From positions 124,001 through 188,000 of the forward strand of contig NZ_JBMPIT010000006.1 in NCBI RefSeq assembly GCF_049341845.1: a DNA stretch of 64,000 bases, read 5' to 3'. Position 1 is the first letter of the stretch, and each line of letters starts with the position of its first letter. Source of the DNA: Curtobacterium guangdongense (lineage in GTDB: Bacteria > Actinomycetota > Actinomycetes > Actinomycetales > Microbacteriaceae). Of the stretch, positions 37,265 to 45,213 are shown piece by piece. The position numbers were made by a program, and so were the translations under genes. The notes under the pieces are model-generated. The model saw nothing but the letters and a program-made list of their open reading frames with translations, was not told the DNA's origin and searched no databases.

Positions 37265-38209
37265 GTGGCCAGCATCGCTCCTGTGAACGAGAGCGGACAC
37301 CGACCACGCCTCCTCCGTGCCACCGCGGCTGACAAGAGCACGGCTCGAGCACTCCAACGCGGGCACGCCGCTGGCACCCTGGTTCGACTGCTCGCCGGCG
37401 TGTACATCGCCTCGGATGACTGGGCAACGCTCAGCGCGGTCGGGAAGCACCTCGCGCGGGCCCGGGCGATCGCACCGATGCTCCCCGATGGATCGGTCTT
37501 CTCACACCTCACCGCGGCGCTCGTCCACGGCTGGCCCCTCGTCGGGCCTGCTCCCGACCGCGTGCACGTCGTCGACCAGGCGGTCGCGGTGATCCAGCAC
37601 CGCGCTGGGTTCATCCGACACCCCGGTGTTCGGGCACCTGCGACCTCCTCGATCGCGTTCGATGGCGTACCGGTCACGAACGCGCTCGACACCGCCACGG
37701 CCGTGATCGCCACCGAAGCGCCTCACGTGGCCGCGGTCGCCGTCGATGCAGCGATCCGAACGAGAACCCTTCACCTGCCCGACCTGATCCGGGCGGTCCC
37801 GGTGCGCCCTGCACGAGGATCGGTCCGAGCCGGTCTGGTGCTGACGGCACTGGATCGCCGGCACGAGTCTGCCGGCGAGTCCTTCGCCGCGATCCGCTTC
37901 GCGCAGCTCGGGCTGCCGCCGTGTGAACCCCAGGCGGAGTTCCGACACCCCGACGGCACCGTCGATCGCGCCGACTTCTGGTTCCCGACACTCGGCGTCA
38001 TCGTCGAGTTCGACGGCAAGCAGAAGTACGTCGATCCCGACATGCTCGGCGGACGCGACCCCGGCGACGTGCTCTGGGCCGAGAAGCGGCGCGAGGACCG
38101 ACTCCGAGCGGTCCCAGGGGTCCGGGCCGTCGTCCGTGTGACGTGGTGGCACCTCGTTGAACCCGACCGACTCCGAGCAGTCTTCCGCGCTCACCGTGTG
38201 TGGTTCTGA
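37265..38209 (+). CDS. AbiEi-like/winged-helix protein with C-terminal PD-(D/E)XK nuclease fold
   Basis: A 314-residue protein common, to my knowledge, in Microbacteriaceae. The N-terminal part (RLLRATAADKSTARALQRGHAAGTLVRLLAGVYIAS) resembles the AbiEi antitoxin winged helix. The C-terminal 110 residues look like a Vsr/DUF559-type nuclease: E205, D237 in DRADFWFP, then E248, D250 and K252 in VIVEFDGK, which give D-x10-E-x-D-G-K. A nuclease or repair role is inference. There is no adjacent toxin gene. The GTG at 37265 lacks a clear ribosome site; another GTG at 37283 is possible. Family B palindromes flank it on both sides. Confidence 0.75.
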   Translation: MASIAPVNESGHRPRLLRATAADKSTARALQRGHAAGTLVRLLAGVYIASDDWATLSAVGKHLARARAIAPMLPDGSVFSHLTAALVHGWPLVGPAPDRVHVVDQAVAVIQHRAGFIRHPGVRAPATSSIAFDGVPVTNALDTATAVIATEAPHVAAVAVDAAIRTRTLHLPDLIRAVPVRPARGSVRAGLVLTALDRRHESAGESFAAIRFAQLGLPPCEPQAEFRHPDGTVDRADFWFPTLGVIVEFDGKQKYVDPDMLGGRDPGDVLWAEKRREDRLRAVPGVRAVVRVTWWHLVEPDRLRAVFRAHRVWF

Positions 38210-38224
38210 CGAGATGAGTTCACG

Positions 38225-38274
38225 CGTTCAGCGACAGTTCACGGCTTTCACGGCCCGTGAGCTGTCGCTCAGCG
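38225..38274. repeat. Family B palindrome, right flank of the nuclease-fold gene
   Basis: Arms 38225-38244 and 38255-38274 pair over 20 bp with one mismatch and two G-T pairs around a 10-base loop. The inner core is AGCGACAGTTCACGG. It starts 16 bases after the nuclease-fold gene stop. Confidence 0.78.
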
Positions 38275-38308
38275 CGAAACCCGGCACGCCCCCACCCCCC
38301 GCACACGA

Positions 38309-38342
38309 CGAAGGCCGCCACCCCGAGGGGCAGCGGCCTTCG
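38309..38342. terminator. Terminator hairpin of the rplJ-rplL operon
   Basis: CGAAGGCCGC (38309-38318) pairs with GCGGCCTTCG (38333-38342), with CCCC/GGGG in the interior. It lies 18 bases after the rplL stop on the minus strand, and between convergent genes. No T-run follows on either side. Confidence 0.72.
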
Positions 38343-38360
38343 TGAACCGAACGGTCGAGA

Positions 38361-38744
38361 CTACGCGAGCTCGATCGTGGCGCCGGCGGCCTCGAGGGCC
38401 TCCTTCGCCTTGTCGGCCGTCTCCTTGTTCGCACCCTCGAGGATCTTCGCGTCGGCGGTCTCGACGAGCGCCTTGGCCTCGCCCAGGCCGAGCGACGTGA
38501 GGCCACGGACCTCCTTGATGACCTGGATCTTCTTGTCACCGGCGGACTTGAGGATGACGTCGAACTCGGTCTTCTCCTCAGCGGCCTCGGCCGGAGCGGC
38601 AGCGCCGGCCGGAGCGGCAGCGGCGACCGGGGCGGCCGCGGTGACCTCGAAGACCTCTTCGAACTTCTTCACGAAGTCCGAGAGCTCGATGAGCGTGAGC
38701 TCCTTGAAGGCCTCGATGAGCTCGTCCTGCGAAAGCTTCGCCAT
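38361..38744 (-). CDS. rplL: Ribosomal protein bL12 (L7/L12)
   Basis: Stalk protein of the 50S subunit that recruits translational GTPases. The 127-residue protein has the N-terminal dimer part (LSQDELIEAFKELTLIELSDFVKKFEEVF), an Ala/Gly/Pro hinge at about 33-55, and the C-terminal domain (KTEFDVILKSAGDKKIQVIKEVR and TSLGLGEAKALVE). It follows rplJ by 54 bases. Confidence 0.98.
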   Translation of the reverse strand: MAKLSQDELIEAFKELTLIELSDFVKKFEEVFEVTAAAPVAAAAPAGAAAPAEAAEEKTEFDVILKSAGDKKIQVIKEVRGLTSLGLGEAKALVETADAKILEGANKETADKAKEALEAAGATIELA

Positions 38745-38798
38745 GATTTTCTCCTACTACTTACTGATGCGTGGTGTGGTTGTGGAACGCGAGCCTGA

Positions 38799-39314
38799 TC
38801 AGGCCGCGGACTCCTGCTTCTCGCGGAGGGCGTCCACCGTGCGGACGGCCTGCGAGAGGGGTGCGTTGAACAGGTACGCAGCACCGAACAGCGAGGCCTT
38901 GAAGGCGCCGGCGAGCTTGCCGAGCAGGACTTCACGGGACTCGAGGTCGGCGAGCTTGTCCACCTCGGTCGCGGTGAGCGGGTTACCGTCGAAGTAACCG
39001 CCCTTCACCACGAGCTCGGGGTTCGCCTTGGCGAATGCACGCAGCGACTTCGCGACGGCGACGGTGTCACCGTGGACGAAGGCGAGAGCGGACGGACCGG
39101 CGAGCTCGTCGTCGAACGACGAGATGCCGGCGTTGTTCGCCGCGATCTTGGTCAGCGTGTTCTTCACCACGGCGTACGTGGCGTGCTCACGGATCGAGTT
39201 GCGGAGCTCCTTGAGCTGCGCGACCGTGAGACCGCGGTACTCGGTGAGCAGAACGGCGTTCGAGCTACGGAATGACTCCGTGAGCTCGGCGACCGCAGCT
39301 TCCTTGTTCGCCAT
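38799..39314 (-). CDS. rplJ: Ribosomal protein uL10
   Basis: Stalk base protein that carries the bL12 dimers and binds 23S rRNA. From the ATG at 39314 it is 171 residues (MANKEAAVAELTESFRSSNA, then LTEYRGLTVAQLKELR and VVKNTLTKIAA). AAGGAG lies 5 bases before the ATG, which decides against the longer frame that runs into the leader. The upstream leader RNA probably controls it. Confidence 0.98.
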   Translation of the reverse strand: MANKEAAVAELTESFRSSNAVLLTEYRGLTVAQLKELRNSIREHATYAVVKNTLTKIAANNAGISSFDDELAGPSALAFVHGDTVAVAKSLRAFAKANPELVVKGGYFDGNPLTATEVDKLADLESREVLLGKLAGAFKASLFGAAYLFNAPLSQAVRTVDALREKQESAA

Positions 39315-39522
39315 GGTTCTCCTTGGGGTTCTTGCCGGCAGCCCCAGGTCCCGAACTGTGACGAACACAGCCACCACATGAAAAAAGCTCCGGCGCAGAG
39401 GCTCGGAGCTGCTCCCCCGCGAACGGATGGAGAGGTTCTGAACACCTGCGCGGGTTGCCTCATGGATGAGGACCTTCGCTTGCTACGCGAGCGCAGCAAG
39501 AACCGGCGGTCTTTGGCTTCGA
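39315..39522 (-). promoter_or_regulatory. Ribosomal protein L10 leader
   Basis: About 200 bases of structured leader precede rplJ on the minus strand. Near the 3' end AGCTCCGAGCC/GGAGCT forms a hairpin followed by TTTTTT (about 39412-39382), an attenuator-like terminator. Further upstream lie hairpins around CAGAACCTCTCC and GCGCTCGCGTAGC, in the layout of the L10 leader that binds the L10-L12 complex in actinobacteria and firmicutes. Family assignment is from layout and position. Confidence 0.75.
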
Positions 39523-39524
39523 GA

Positions 39525-39553
39525 ACTGTACCAGATGCGGTGGTCGCCACCAA
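39525..39553 (-). promoter_or_regulatory. Likely rplJL promoter
   Basis: On the minus strand TTGGTG (39553-39548) and TACAGT (39530-39525) are 17 bases apart, with an extended-minus-10 TGG just before. Transcription would start near 39518, at the beginning of the L10 leader. Confidence 0.6.
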
Positions 39554-39557
39554 ACAC

Positions 39558-39601
39558 CGGACGGCAGGCTCGGTGCGGCCTGGCACCGGTCCTCCCGTCC
39601 G
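39558..39601. repeat. Family A palindrome upstream of rplJ promoter
   Basis: Arms 39558-39576 and 39583-39601 pair over 19 bp with two mismatches and one G-T pair, around a 6-base loop. Sequence is CGGACGGCAGGCTCGGTGC and relatives of the family A arm. It sits 5 bases beyond the rplJ -35 box. Confidence 0.65.
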
Positions 39602-39640
39602 CCGCGTGGTGACGTTCCGACCCACAACGCCCGCAGTAGA

Positions 39641-39714
39641 AAGCCGAATCGCGCGTAGGTGCCCGGAAAATCCGACCTCCTACGCGCGATTCGACCTCCT
39701 ACGCGCGATTCGGC
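39641..39714. repeat. Family C repeat with exact 19-bp tandem copy, covering the end of a kinase gene
   Basis: 39675-39693 and 39694-39712 are identical 19-base direct copies of ACCTCCTACGCGCGATTCG. 39643-39659 is an inverted copy. The second copy contains the stop codon (39699-39701) and last four codons of the histidine kinase on the minus strand. 39695-39714 equals 24952-24971 over 20 bases. Confidence 0.8.
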
Positions 39715-41201
39715 ACGTCGGACCAGGCGTCGGCAGCATCAGCAGCAGCGGCAGCATCAGCAGCGGAAGCAGCCACGGGCTCCGCGGGCAGGTGCACCGT
39801 GAACACAGTGTTCCCCGGCTCGCTGGCCACGTCCACGGATCCGCCGTGCGCCTGCACGACCGCATCCACGATCGCGAGCCCGAGGCCGGTCGACCCTGCG
39901 GTCCGGGACCGCGAGCTGTCCGCACGGGCGAAGCGCTCGAACAGCTTCGGCAGGAACTCGGGGTCGATCCCCTGCCCGGTGTCCCGCACGGTCAGGTCGA
40001 CGCCGCCCTGGACCGGCGCGATCCCCACGGTGATGCGGGTGCCGTCCGGCGTGTGCGTCCTGGCGTTCGTGACGAGGTTCACGATGACCTGGTGGAGCCT
40101 CGCGGCGTCACCGAGCACCACGACGGGCGACGACGGCACGTCCACGTCGATCGGGTGCTCCGGGGACGCGGCGTGGGCGTCGTTCACGGCGTCGAAGACC
40201 AGCCCGGTCAGGTCGACGTCGTCGAACTGGATCTCGCGCCCTTCGTCGAGTCGAGCGAGGAGGAGCAGGTCCTCGACCATCGAGGTCATGCGGACCGACT
40301 CGGACTCGATCCGGCTCATGGCGTAGACGACGTCCGGCGGCAGGTCCCCGCCCATCCGCCGGGTGAGTTCGGCGTACCCGCGGACCGATGCCAGCGGGGT
40401 GCGCAGCTCGTGCGAGGCGTCCGCGACGAACTGTCGCACCTTCTGCTCGGAGCGCTCGCGGGCCTGCATCGCACCGCCGATGTGCCCGAGCATGCGGTTG
40501 AACGCGCTGCCGACGCGGCCGACCTCGGTCCGGGGATCGGTGTCCGGGACACGGACGCCGTCGAGGGCGTCACTCCGCTCGAGGGGCATCCTGGCGACGG
40601 CGGACGCGGTCTCGGCAACCCGTTCGAGCGGGCGCAGCGATCGCCGGACGACCACCGCGGCGACGATCGACGCCGCGATCAGCGCGCCTCCGACGACGAC
40701 GATCACGACCCAGAGCAGTGACCACACGCTCTGGTAGACGGGCGACATCGGCAGCCCGACCACGAGCACGGCGTCGTCGAGGTAGCCGGTGTCGACGCGG
40801 ACGGCTGCGACCCGGTAGCTCCCGGTGCTGCCGAGGCCGATCGTCGCCGGTGCCACACCGACCTTCACCTGACCGAGTCGCTGCAACTGGTCCGTCGACA
40901 GGGACGTCGGCGACCCGTCGTCCTGGATGACGATGCCGCCGGCACGACCGCTGGCGAAGTAGTAGGCGGTCAGGGTCCCCGCTGCCTGCCCGGCCGGACG
41001 CAGGACGTCGTCGCCGGGCGGCTGGTCGTTCTGGCCCTGCCCGAACTTGTTCGTGGCACGCTTCGTCGCGGTCTGCAGCTGCTGGTCGATCGCGCCGGTC
41101 TGGATCGAGGCGAGCGCGATGATGCTCCCGGCGCCGATCACCGCGCTGACGGCGACGACCAGGGCGACGATGCTCAGGACGAGTCGACGGCGGAGGGTCA
41201 C
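39699..41201 (-). CDS. Sensor histidine kinase, OmpR/EnvZ-like class
   Basis: A 500-residue membrane kinase. Hydrophobic segments lie at about 8-35 and 148-178, with an extracytoplasmic domain between, then HAMP and HisKA with phospho-acceptor H264 in VADASHELRTPL. ATPase boxes are VIVNLVTNARTHTP (N), VRDTGQGIDPEFL (G1) and STGLGLAIV (G2). The C-terminal tail is Ala/Asp-rich and ends inside a family C repeat that supplies the stop codon. GTG start at 41201, 7 bases after the regulator stop. Confidence 0.93.
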   Translation of the reverse strand: MTLRRRLVLSIVALVVAVSAVIGAGSIIALASIQTGAIDQQLQTATKRATNKFGQGQNDQPPGDDVLRPAGQAAGTLTAYYFASGRAGGIVIQDDGSPTSLSTDQLQRLGQVKVGVAPATIGLGSTGSYRVAAVRVDTGYLDDAVLVVGLPMSPVYQSVWSLLWVVIVVVGGALIAASIVAAVVVRRSLRPLERVAETASAVARMPLERSDALDGVRVPDTDPRTEVGRVGSAFNRMLGHIGGAMQARERSEQKVRQFVADASHELRTPLASVRGYAELTRRMGGDLPPDVVYAMSRIESESVRMTSMVEDLLLLARLDEGREIQFDDVDLTGLVFDAVNDAHAASPEHPIDVDVPSSPVVVLGDAARLHQVIVNLVTNARTHTPDGTRITVGIAPVQGGVDLTVRDTGQGIDPEFLPKLFERFARADSSRSRTAGSTGLGLAIVDAVVQAHGGSVDVASEPGNTVFTVHLPAEPVAASAADAAAAADAADAWSDVPNRA

Positions 41202-41208
41202 GGGAGTC

Positions 41209-41949
41209 TCAGGAGACGGGCTTGATGACGTAGCCCACGCCACGCACCGTGTGGATCATCGGCTGCTCGCCGGCGTCGATCTTCTTGCGCAGGTAGGAGA
41301 TGTAGATCTCGACGACGGAGGACTTGCCACCGAAGTCGTACGACCACACTCGGTCGAGGATCTGCGCCTTCGAGAGCACACGACGCGGGTTGCGCATGAG
41401 GAAGCGGAGGAGCTCGAACTCGGTGGCGGTCAGCTCGATGGGCCGGCCGGCACGCGAGACCTCGTACGACTCCTCGTCGAGGACCAGGTCGCCGACGACG
41501 ATCCGCGAGTCACCGGCCTCGGAGATGGAGATCTGCGAGCGGCGGATGAGTCCGCGGAGCCTGGCGACGACTTCCTCCAGCGAGAACGGCTTCGTGACGT
41601 AGTCGTCGCCGCCCGCGGTGAGGCCGGTGACCCGGTCCTCGACGGAGTCCTTCGCGGTGAGGAACAGCACGGGGGTGTCGTCGTTGTTCTGGCGGAGCCG
41701 GCTCAGCACCTGCAGGCCGTCGAGGTCCGGCATCATCACGTCGAGCACCATCGCGTCCGGCTTGAACTCGCGCGCCTTGGCGAGGGCGTCCTGGCCGCCG
41801 TTCGCGCTCGTGACGTCCCACCCCTCGTAGCGGAGGGCCATCGACAGGAGGTCGGTGAGGCTGGCCTCGTCGTCGACGACGAGGATGCGCAACGGCGAAC
41901 CGTCGGCACGGGTGAGGCGCGGGGCTGCGGAGGGCTGGGAGATGGTCAC
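41209..41949 (-). CDS. Response regulator, OmpR/PhoB family
   Basis: A 246-residue regulator with receiver domain (acidic D26/D27, phospho-acceptor D70 in AMVLDVMMPDLDG, K120) and a C-terminal winged helix (ELTATEFELLRFLMRNPRRVLSKAQILDRVW and VVEIYISYLRKKID). Its partner is the kinase just downstream. The start is GTG at 41949. It resembles actinobacterial TrcR/PrrA-type regulators. The target is unknown. Confidence 0.95.
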   Translation of the reverse strand: MTISQPSAAPRLTRADGSPLRILVVDDEASLTDLLSMALRYEGWDVTSANGGQDALAKAREFKPDAMVLDVMMPDLDGLQVLSRLRQNNDDTPVLFLTAKDSVEDRVTGLTAGGDDYVTKPFSLEEVVARLRGLIRRSQISISEAGDSRIVVGDLVLDEESYEVSRAGRPIELTATEFELLRFLMRNPRRVLSKAQILDRVWSYDFGGKSSVVEIYISYLRKKIDAGEQPMIHTVRGVGYVIKPVS

Positions 41950-42054
41950 GTCTTCGAGTATCGAGAGTTTCCTATGAGCCGTCTGAGACGGGCCGAAGTG
42001 CCGTCTGTGGATGATCCGGCAGGGTTCCACGGGTGCCGTCCGTAGCGTCGAGGC

Positions 42055-43065
42055 ATGATCCGTTCCACGGCATGGCCGACTGACGCGTCCGGCGTCGACT
42101 TCGCGCGTCTCGAGGAGGCGGCCGGGAGGCTCGGCTCGTCCCCGGCGGACCGGCTCGCGTTCGCGCGGTGGGTCGCCACCACCACCGCACCCCTGACCGC
42201 GGGCACGGCCGGTCCGGTGTTCGCCACGCTCGCCGCCGTCGCGGCCGCGGACGTGGCGCTCGCCCGCACGGTCGAGCCGCACCTCGACGCGCTCGGGATC
42301 CTCGCGCAGGCCGGGGTCGACGTCCCCGAGGGTTCCGCATGGGGCGTGTTCGCCGCCGAGGCACCGGGGCTGCGGCTCGAGGTGGACGACGCCGGTGTCC
42401 TGACGGGGACGAAGCCGTGGTGCTCGCTCGCGTCGGTGCTCTCGCACGCGCTGGTCACGGCACACCGCGGCGACGAGCGGCAGTTGTTCGCCGTCGATCT
42501 GCGCCAGGAGGGCATCACCACGCACGACGAGGCCTGGGTTGCCCGCGGGATGCCCGACGTGCCGAGCGGGCCTGTGGACTTCGACGGGGTGCCGTCCGAA
42601 GCGGTCGGTGGTCCCGGGTGGTACCTCGACCGTCCGGGCTTCGCGTGGGGCGGGATCGGCGTCGCGGCCTGCTGGTGGGGTGGTGCCGTCGGGCTCGCCC
42701 GGGTGCTCCGGTCACACGCGGCATCGCGCCGGGACGCCGAACTGCTGCGGGTTGCGCTCGGCGCCGTCGTGGCGGACCTCGCCGACGCCGAGGACGCCGT
42801 CGCCGGCGCCGCGGCCCTCGTCGACACGGACGCGGATGCGGACTGGGCCCTGGTGGCGCAGACCGTCCGGTCACGTGTCCGTCGTGCCGTGGACGACGTG
42901 CGCACGCGGGTCGTCGCGGCGCTCGGCCCCGGACCGCTGACGTCCGACCCGGCGATCGCCGCTCGCGTGGCCGACCTCGAACTCTACGTCCTGCAGGACC
43001 ACGGCGACCGGGACCTCGCGCGCATCGGCCGGATGGTCGTCGAGCGTGGCGGTGTCGCATGGTGA
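42055..43065 (+). CDS. Acyl-CoA dehydrogenase-like flavoprotein
   Basis: A 336-residue protein resembling acyl-CoA dehydrogenases through GVFAAEAPGLRLEVDDAGVLTGTKPWCSLASVLSHALVTA (the middle beta domain) and helical C-terminal half ending in LYVLQDHGDRDLARIGRMV. It is shorter than the usual 380-400 residues and the N-terminal helices are reduced, so the reaction is uncertain. A TAGCGT at 42042-42047 ends 7 bases before the ATG, so the mRNA may be leaderless. Its stop overlaps the next gene by 7 bases; both are coupled to a glycosyltransferase. Confidence 0.8.
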   Translation: MIRSTAWPTDASGVDFARLEEAAGRLGSSPADRLAFARWVATTTAPLTAGTAGPVFATLAAVAAADVALARTVEPHLDALGILAQAGVDVPEGSAWGVFAAEAPGLRLEVDDAGVLTGTKPWCSLASVLSHALVTAHRGDERQLFAVDLRQEGITTHDEAWVARGMPDVPSGPVDFDGVPSEAVGGPGWYLDRPGFAWGGIGVAACWWGGAVGLARVLRSHAASRRDAELLRVALGAVVADLADAEDAVAGAAALVDTDADADWALVAQTVRSRVRRAVDDVRTRVVAALGPGPLTSDPAIAARVADLELYVLQDHGDRDLARIGRMVVERGGVAW

Positions 43066-44411
43066 GCTTCGACCACCGGCAGCCCGGCACCGATCCGGCA
43101 GCCTGGTCGGCGTTCCTCGCCACCGTCCCCGCCGGACCGGTCGACGTCGCCGCGTACGCGTCCGTCGTGGTCGTCGCGCCGCATCCCGACGACGAGACGC
43201 TCGGTGCCGGCGGGCTCATCGCGACCGCAGCGGACGCCGGTGTCCCCGTGCACGTCGTCCTGGTGTCGCTCGGCGAGGGGTCGCACCCGGACTCCCCCAC
43301 CACGACGGCCGCCGGGCTCGCCGACACCCGTTCGTCGGAGTTCCGGACCGCGCTCGGGACCCTCCACCCGTCCGTCACGTCGGAGTTCCTCGGGGTCCCG
43401 GACGTCGGTCTCCGCGAGCAGCCCGACACGCTGCGCGACGCACTCGCCGCCCGGCTCGACGCCGCACCGGCACGGACGCTCCTCGTCGCACCGTGGCGCG
43501 GGGACGGGCACCGTGACCACCGGGTCGCCGGGGAGATCGCCGAGGCCGCCGCGCGCCACCGGCACGACGTCGACCTGCTCGCGTACCCGATCTGGACGTG
43601 GCACTGGGACGACCCGACCGCGTCGGCGGCGCCGTGGGGCGATGCCCGGGCGCTCGCCTTGTCCGCCGCCGTGCTCGACCGGAAGCGCCGTGCCCTCGCC
43701 GCGTACCGGTCGCAGGTGGAGCCGCTCTCGCCGGCGCCCGGCGACGAGGCGATCGTGGACGACCGGCACGCAGCGCACCACCTGACACCGACGGAGTGGT
43801 CCTTCGGAGTGGCGCGGTCGCGATCGCGCGAGTCCTTCGACGCCCACTACGAACGGAAGCCGGAGGGTTGGGACTTCGACGGCTCCTGGTACGAGCGACG
43901 CAAGCGCGCCGTGACCCTGGCGGCGTTGCCCCGCGAACACTTCCGGTCCGCGCTCGAGATCGGCTGCGCGACCGGGGTGCTCACCGCGGCGCTGACCGAC
44001 CGGGCCGACGACGTCCTCGGCACCGACATCGCCGCGGCACCCCTGGAACGCGCACGAGCACGGGCTCCACGTGCACGGTTCCTGCAGGCGGCACTGCCGG
44101 ACGAGTGGCCGGTGGGGACCTGGGATCTCGTGGTCATGTCCGAGGTCGGCTACTACCTCTCCGCGGCGGACCTCGACCGGACGATCGACCTCGTGCTCGA
44201 CTCACTCGCGGACGACGGCGTCCTCGTCGCCTGCCACTGGCGACACCCGGACGACGAAGCGGTCTCGAGCGGCGACCTCGTGGACGAACGACTCCGCGCA
44301 CGATGGCCACGTCCCGCGCTCGTCCGGCACGTCGAGGACGACTTCGTGCTGACGGTGATGCCCGGTGCCGACGTCCGCTCGGTCGCACGAGCCGAAGGAC
44401 TCGTGCGGTGA
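43059..44411 (+). CDS. PIG-L deacetylase fused to SAM methyltransferase
   Basis: A 450-residue two-domain protein. Residues about 34-230 are a PIG-L/LmbE zinc deacetylase with metal motif APHPDDE (40-46) and HRDH (151-154). Residues about 255-450 are a class I methyltransferase with motif I LEIGCATG (289-296) and GTDIAAAPLERAR. The order deacetylase then methyltransferase suggests sequential work on one N-acetylated (amino-sugar-like) substrate. The ATG overlaps the preceding stop. It ends GTGA with the glycosyltransferase. Confidence 0.9.
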   Translation: MVSFDHRQPGTDPAAWSAFLATVPAGPVDVAAYASVVVVAPHPDDETLGAGGLIATAADAGVPVHVVLVSLGEGSHPDSPTTTAAGLADTRSSEFRTALGTLHPSVTSEFLGVPDVGLREQPDTLRDALAARLDAAPARTLLVAPWRGDGHRDHRVAGEIAEAAARHRHDVDLLAYPIWTWHWDDPTASAAPWGDARALALSAAVLDRKRRALAAYRSQVEPLSPAPGDEAIVDDRHAAHHLTPTEWSFGVARSRSRESFDAHYERKPEGWDFDGSWYERRKRAVTLAALPREHFRSALEIGCATGVLTAALTDRADDVLGTDIAAAPLERARARAPRARFLQAALPDEWPVGTWDLVVMSEVGYYLSAADLDRTIDLVLDSLADDGVLVACHWRHPDDEAVSSGDLVDERLRARWPRPALVRHVEDDFVLTVMPGADVRSVARAEGLVR

Positions 44412-45106
44412 CCGGCCGCATCGACGTCGTCGTGCCCGCCCACGACGAGCAGGACCGCCTCGCCGCCTGCCTCGACGCGCTCCGTACCGCGACGAGCCGG
44501 CTCGCAGCAGAACGGCCGGACGTCTCGGTCGGTGTGACCGTCGTGCTGGACGGGTGCACGGACGACAGCACAGCGATCGCACGGTCGTACGGCGTCGCGG
44601 TCGTCGAGACGCCGCACGTCGGTGTCGGGCGAGCCCGGTCCCTCGGCGTCGCGCACGCCGTGCGAGCTGCCGGCGACCCCGATGCCGTCACCCACTGGCT
44701 CGCCCACACCGACGCCGACTCCCGGGTCGACGCCTCGTGGCTCGTCCAACAGGCCGACGCGCTCGCCCGCGGGGCGCACGTGCTCATCGGTGCCGTCGTC
44801 CCGGACCCGGACGACCTGGACCCGGTCGTCCTCGCCCGCTGGACCACGGCACACCCGCCCGGTGCCGCCCTCGGGCACGTCCACGGTGCCAACCTCGGGG
44901 TGCTCGCGGCCGCGTACCGCGCGCTCGGCGGCTTCGACCCGGTCCCCGAGCACGAGGACGTCCGCCTCGTCGAGCGTGCCCGTGCCCTCGGACTCCGCGT
45001 CGACGCCACGATCGAGGCGCCGGTCGTGACGAGCGGACGGTTCGCCGGTCGGACGCCGGGCGGGTACGCCGAACACCTCCGCCAGACCTACGGCGACGCA
45101 TCGTGA
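44408..45106 (+). CDS. Glycosyltransferase family 2
   Basis: A 232-residue GT-A enzyme: N-terminal IDVVVPAHDEQDRLAACLDAL, VTVVLDGCTDDSTAIA for nucleotide-sugar binding, the metal DxD as D102-A-D104, and a later acceptor loop near FDPVPEHEDVRLVERAR. It lacks membrane segments. The GTG overlaps the previous gene's TGA. With its two upstream neighbours it forms a three-gene cluster of unknown product. Confidence 0.88.
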   Translation: MTGRIDVVVPAHDEQDRLAACLDALRTATSRLAAERPDVSVGVTVVLDGCTDDSTAIARSYGVAVVETPHVGVGRARSLGVAHAVRAAGDPDAVTHWLAHTDADSRVDASWLVQQADALARGAHVLIGAVVPDPDDLDPVVLARWTTAHPPGAALGHVHGANLGVLAAAYRALGGFDPVPEHEDVRLVERARALGLRVDATIEAPVVTSGRFAGRTPGGYAEHLRQTYGDAS

Positions 45107-45213
45107 GCACTCCTTAGACACCTCATAGGGACGCGATGGCACCGCCATAACCCCCGTCCGTACGTTCTCCTCATTCCCGCACCGGCCCCCCGGTCACACC
45201 CCCGAGGAGAACC

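Noticed and set aside
37265..38209. AbiE-type toxin-antitoxin system
   Set aside because: Only the antitoxin-like N-terminal fold is present; there is no toxin gene beside it, and the C-terminal half is a nuclease fold.
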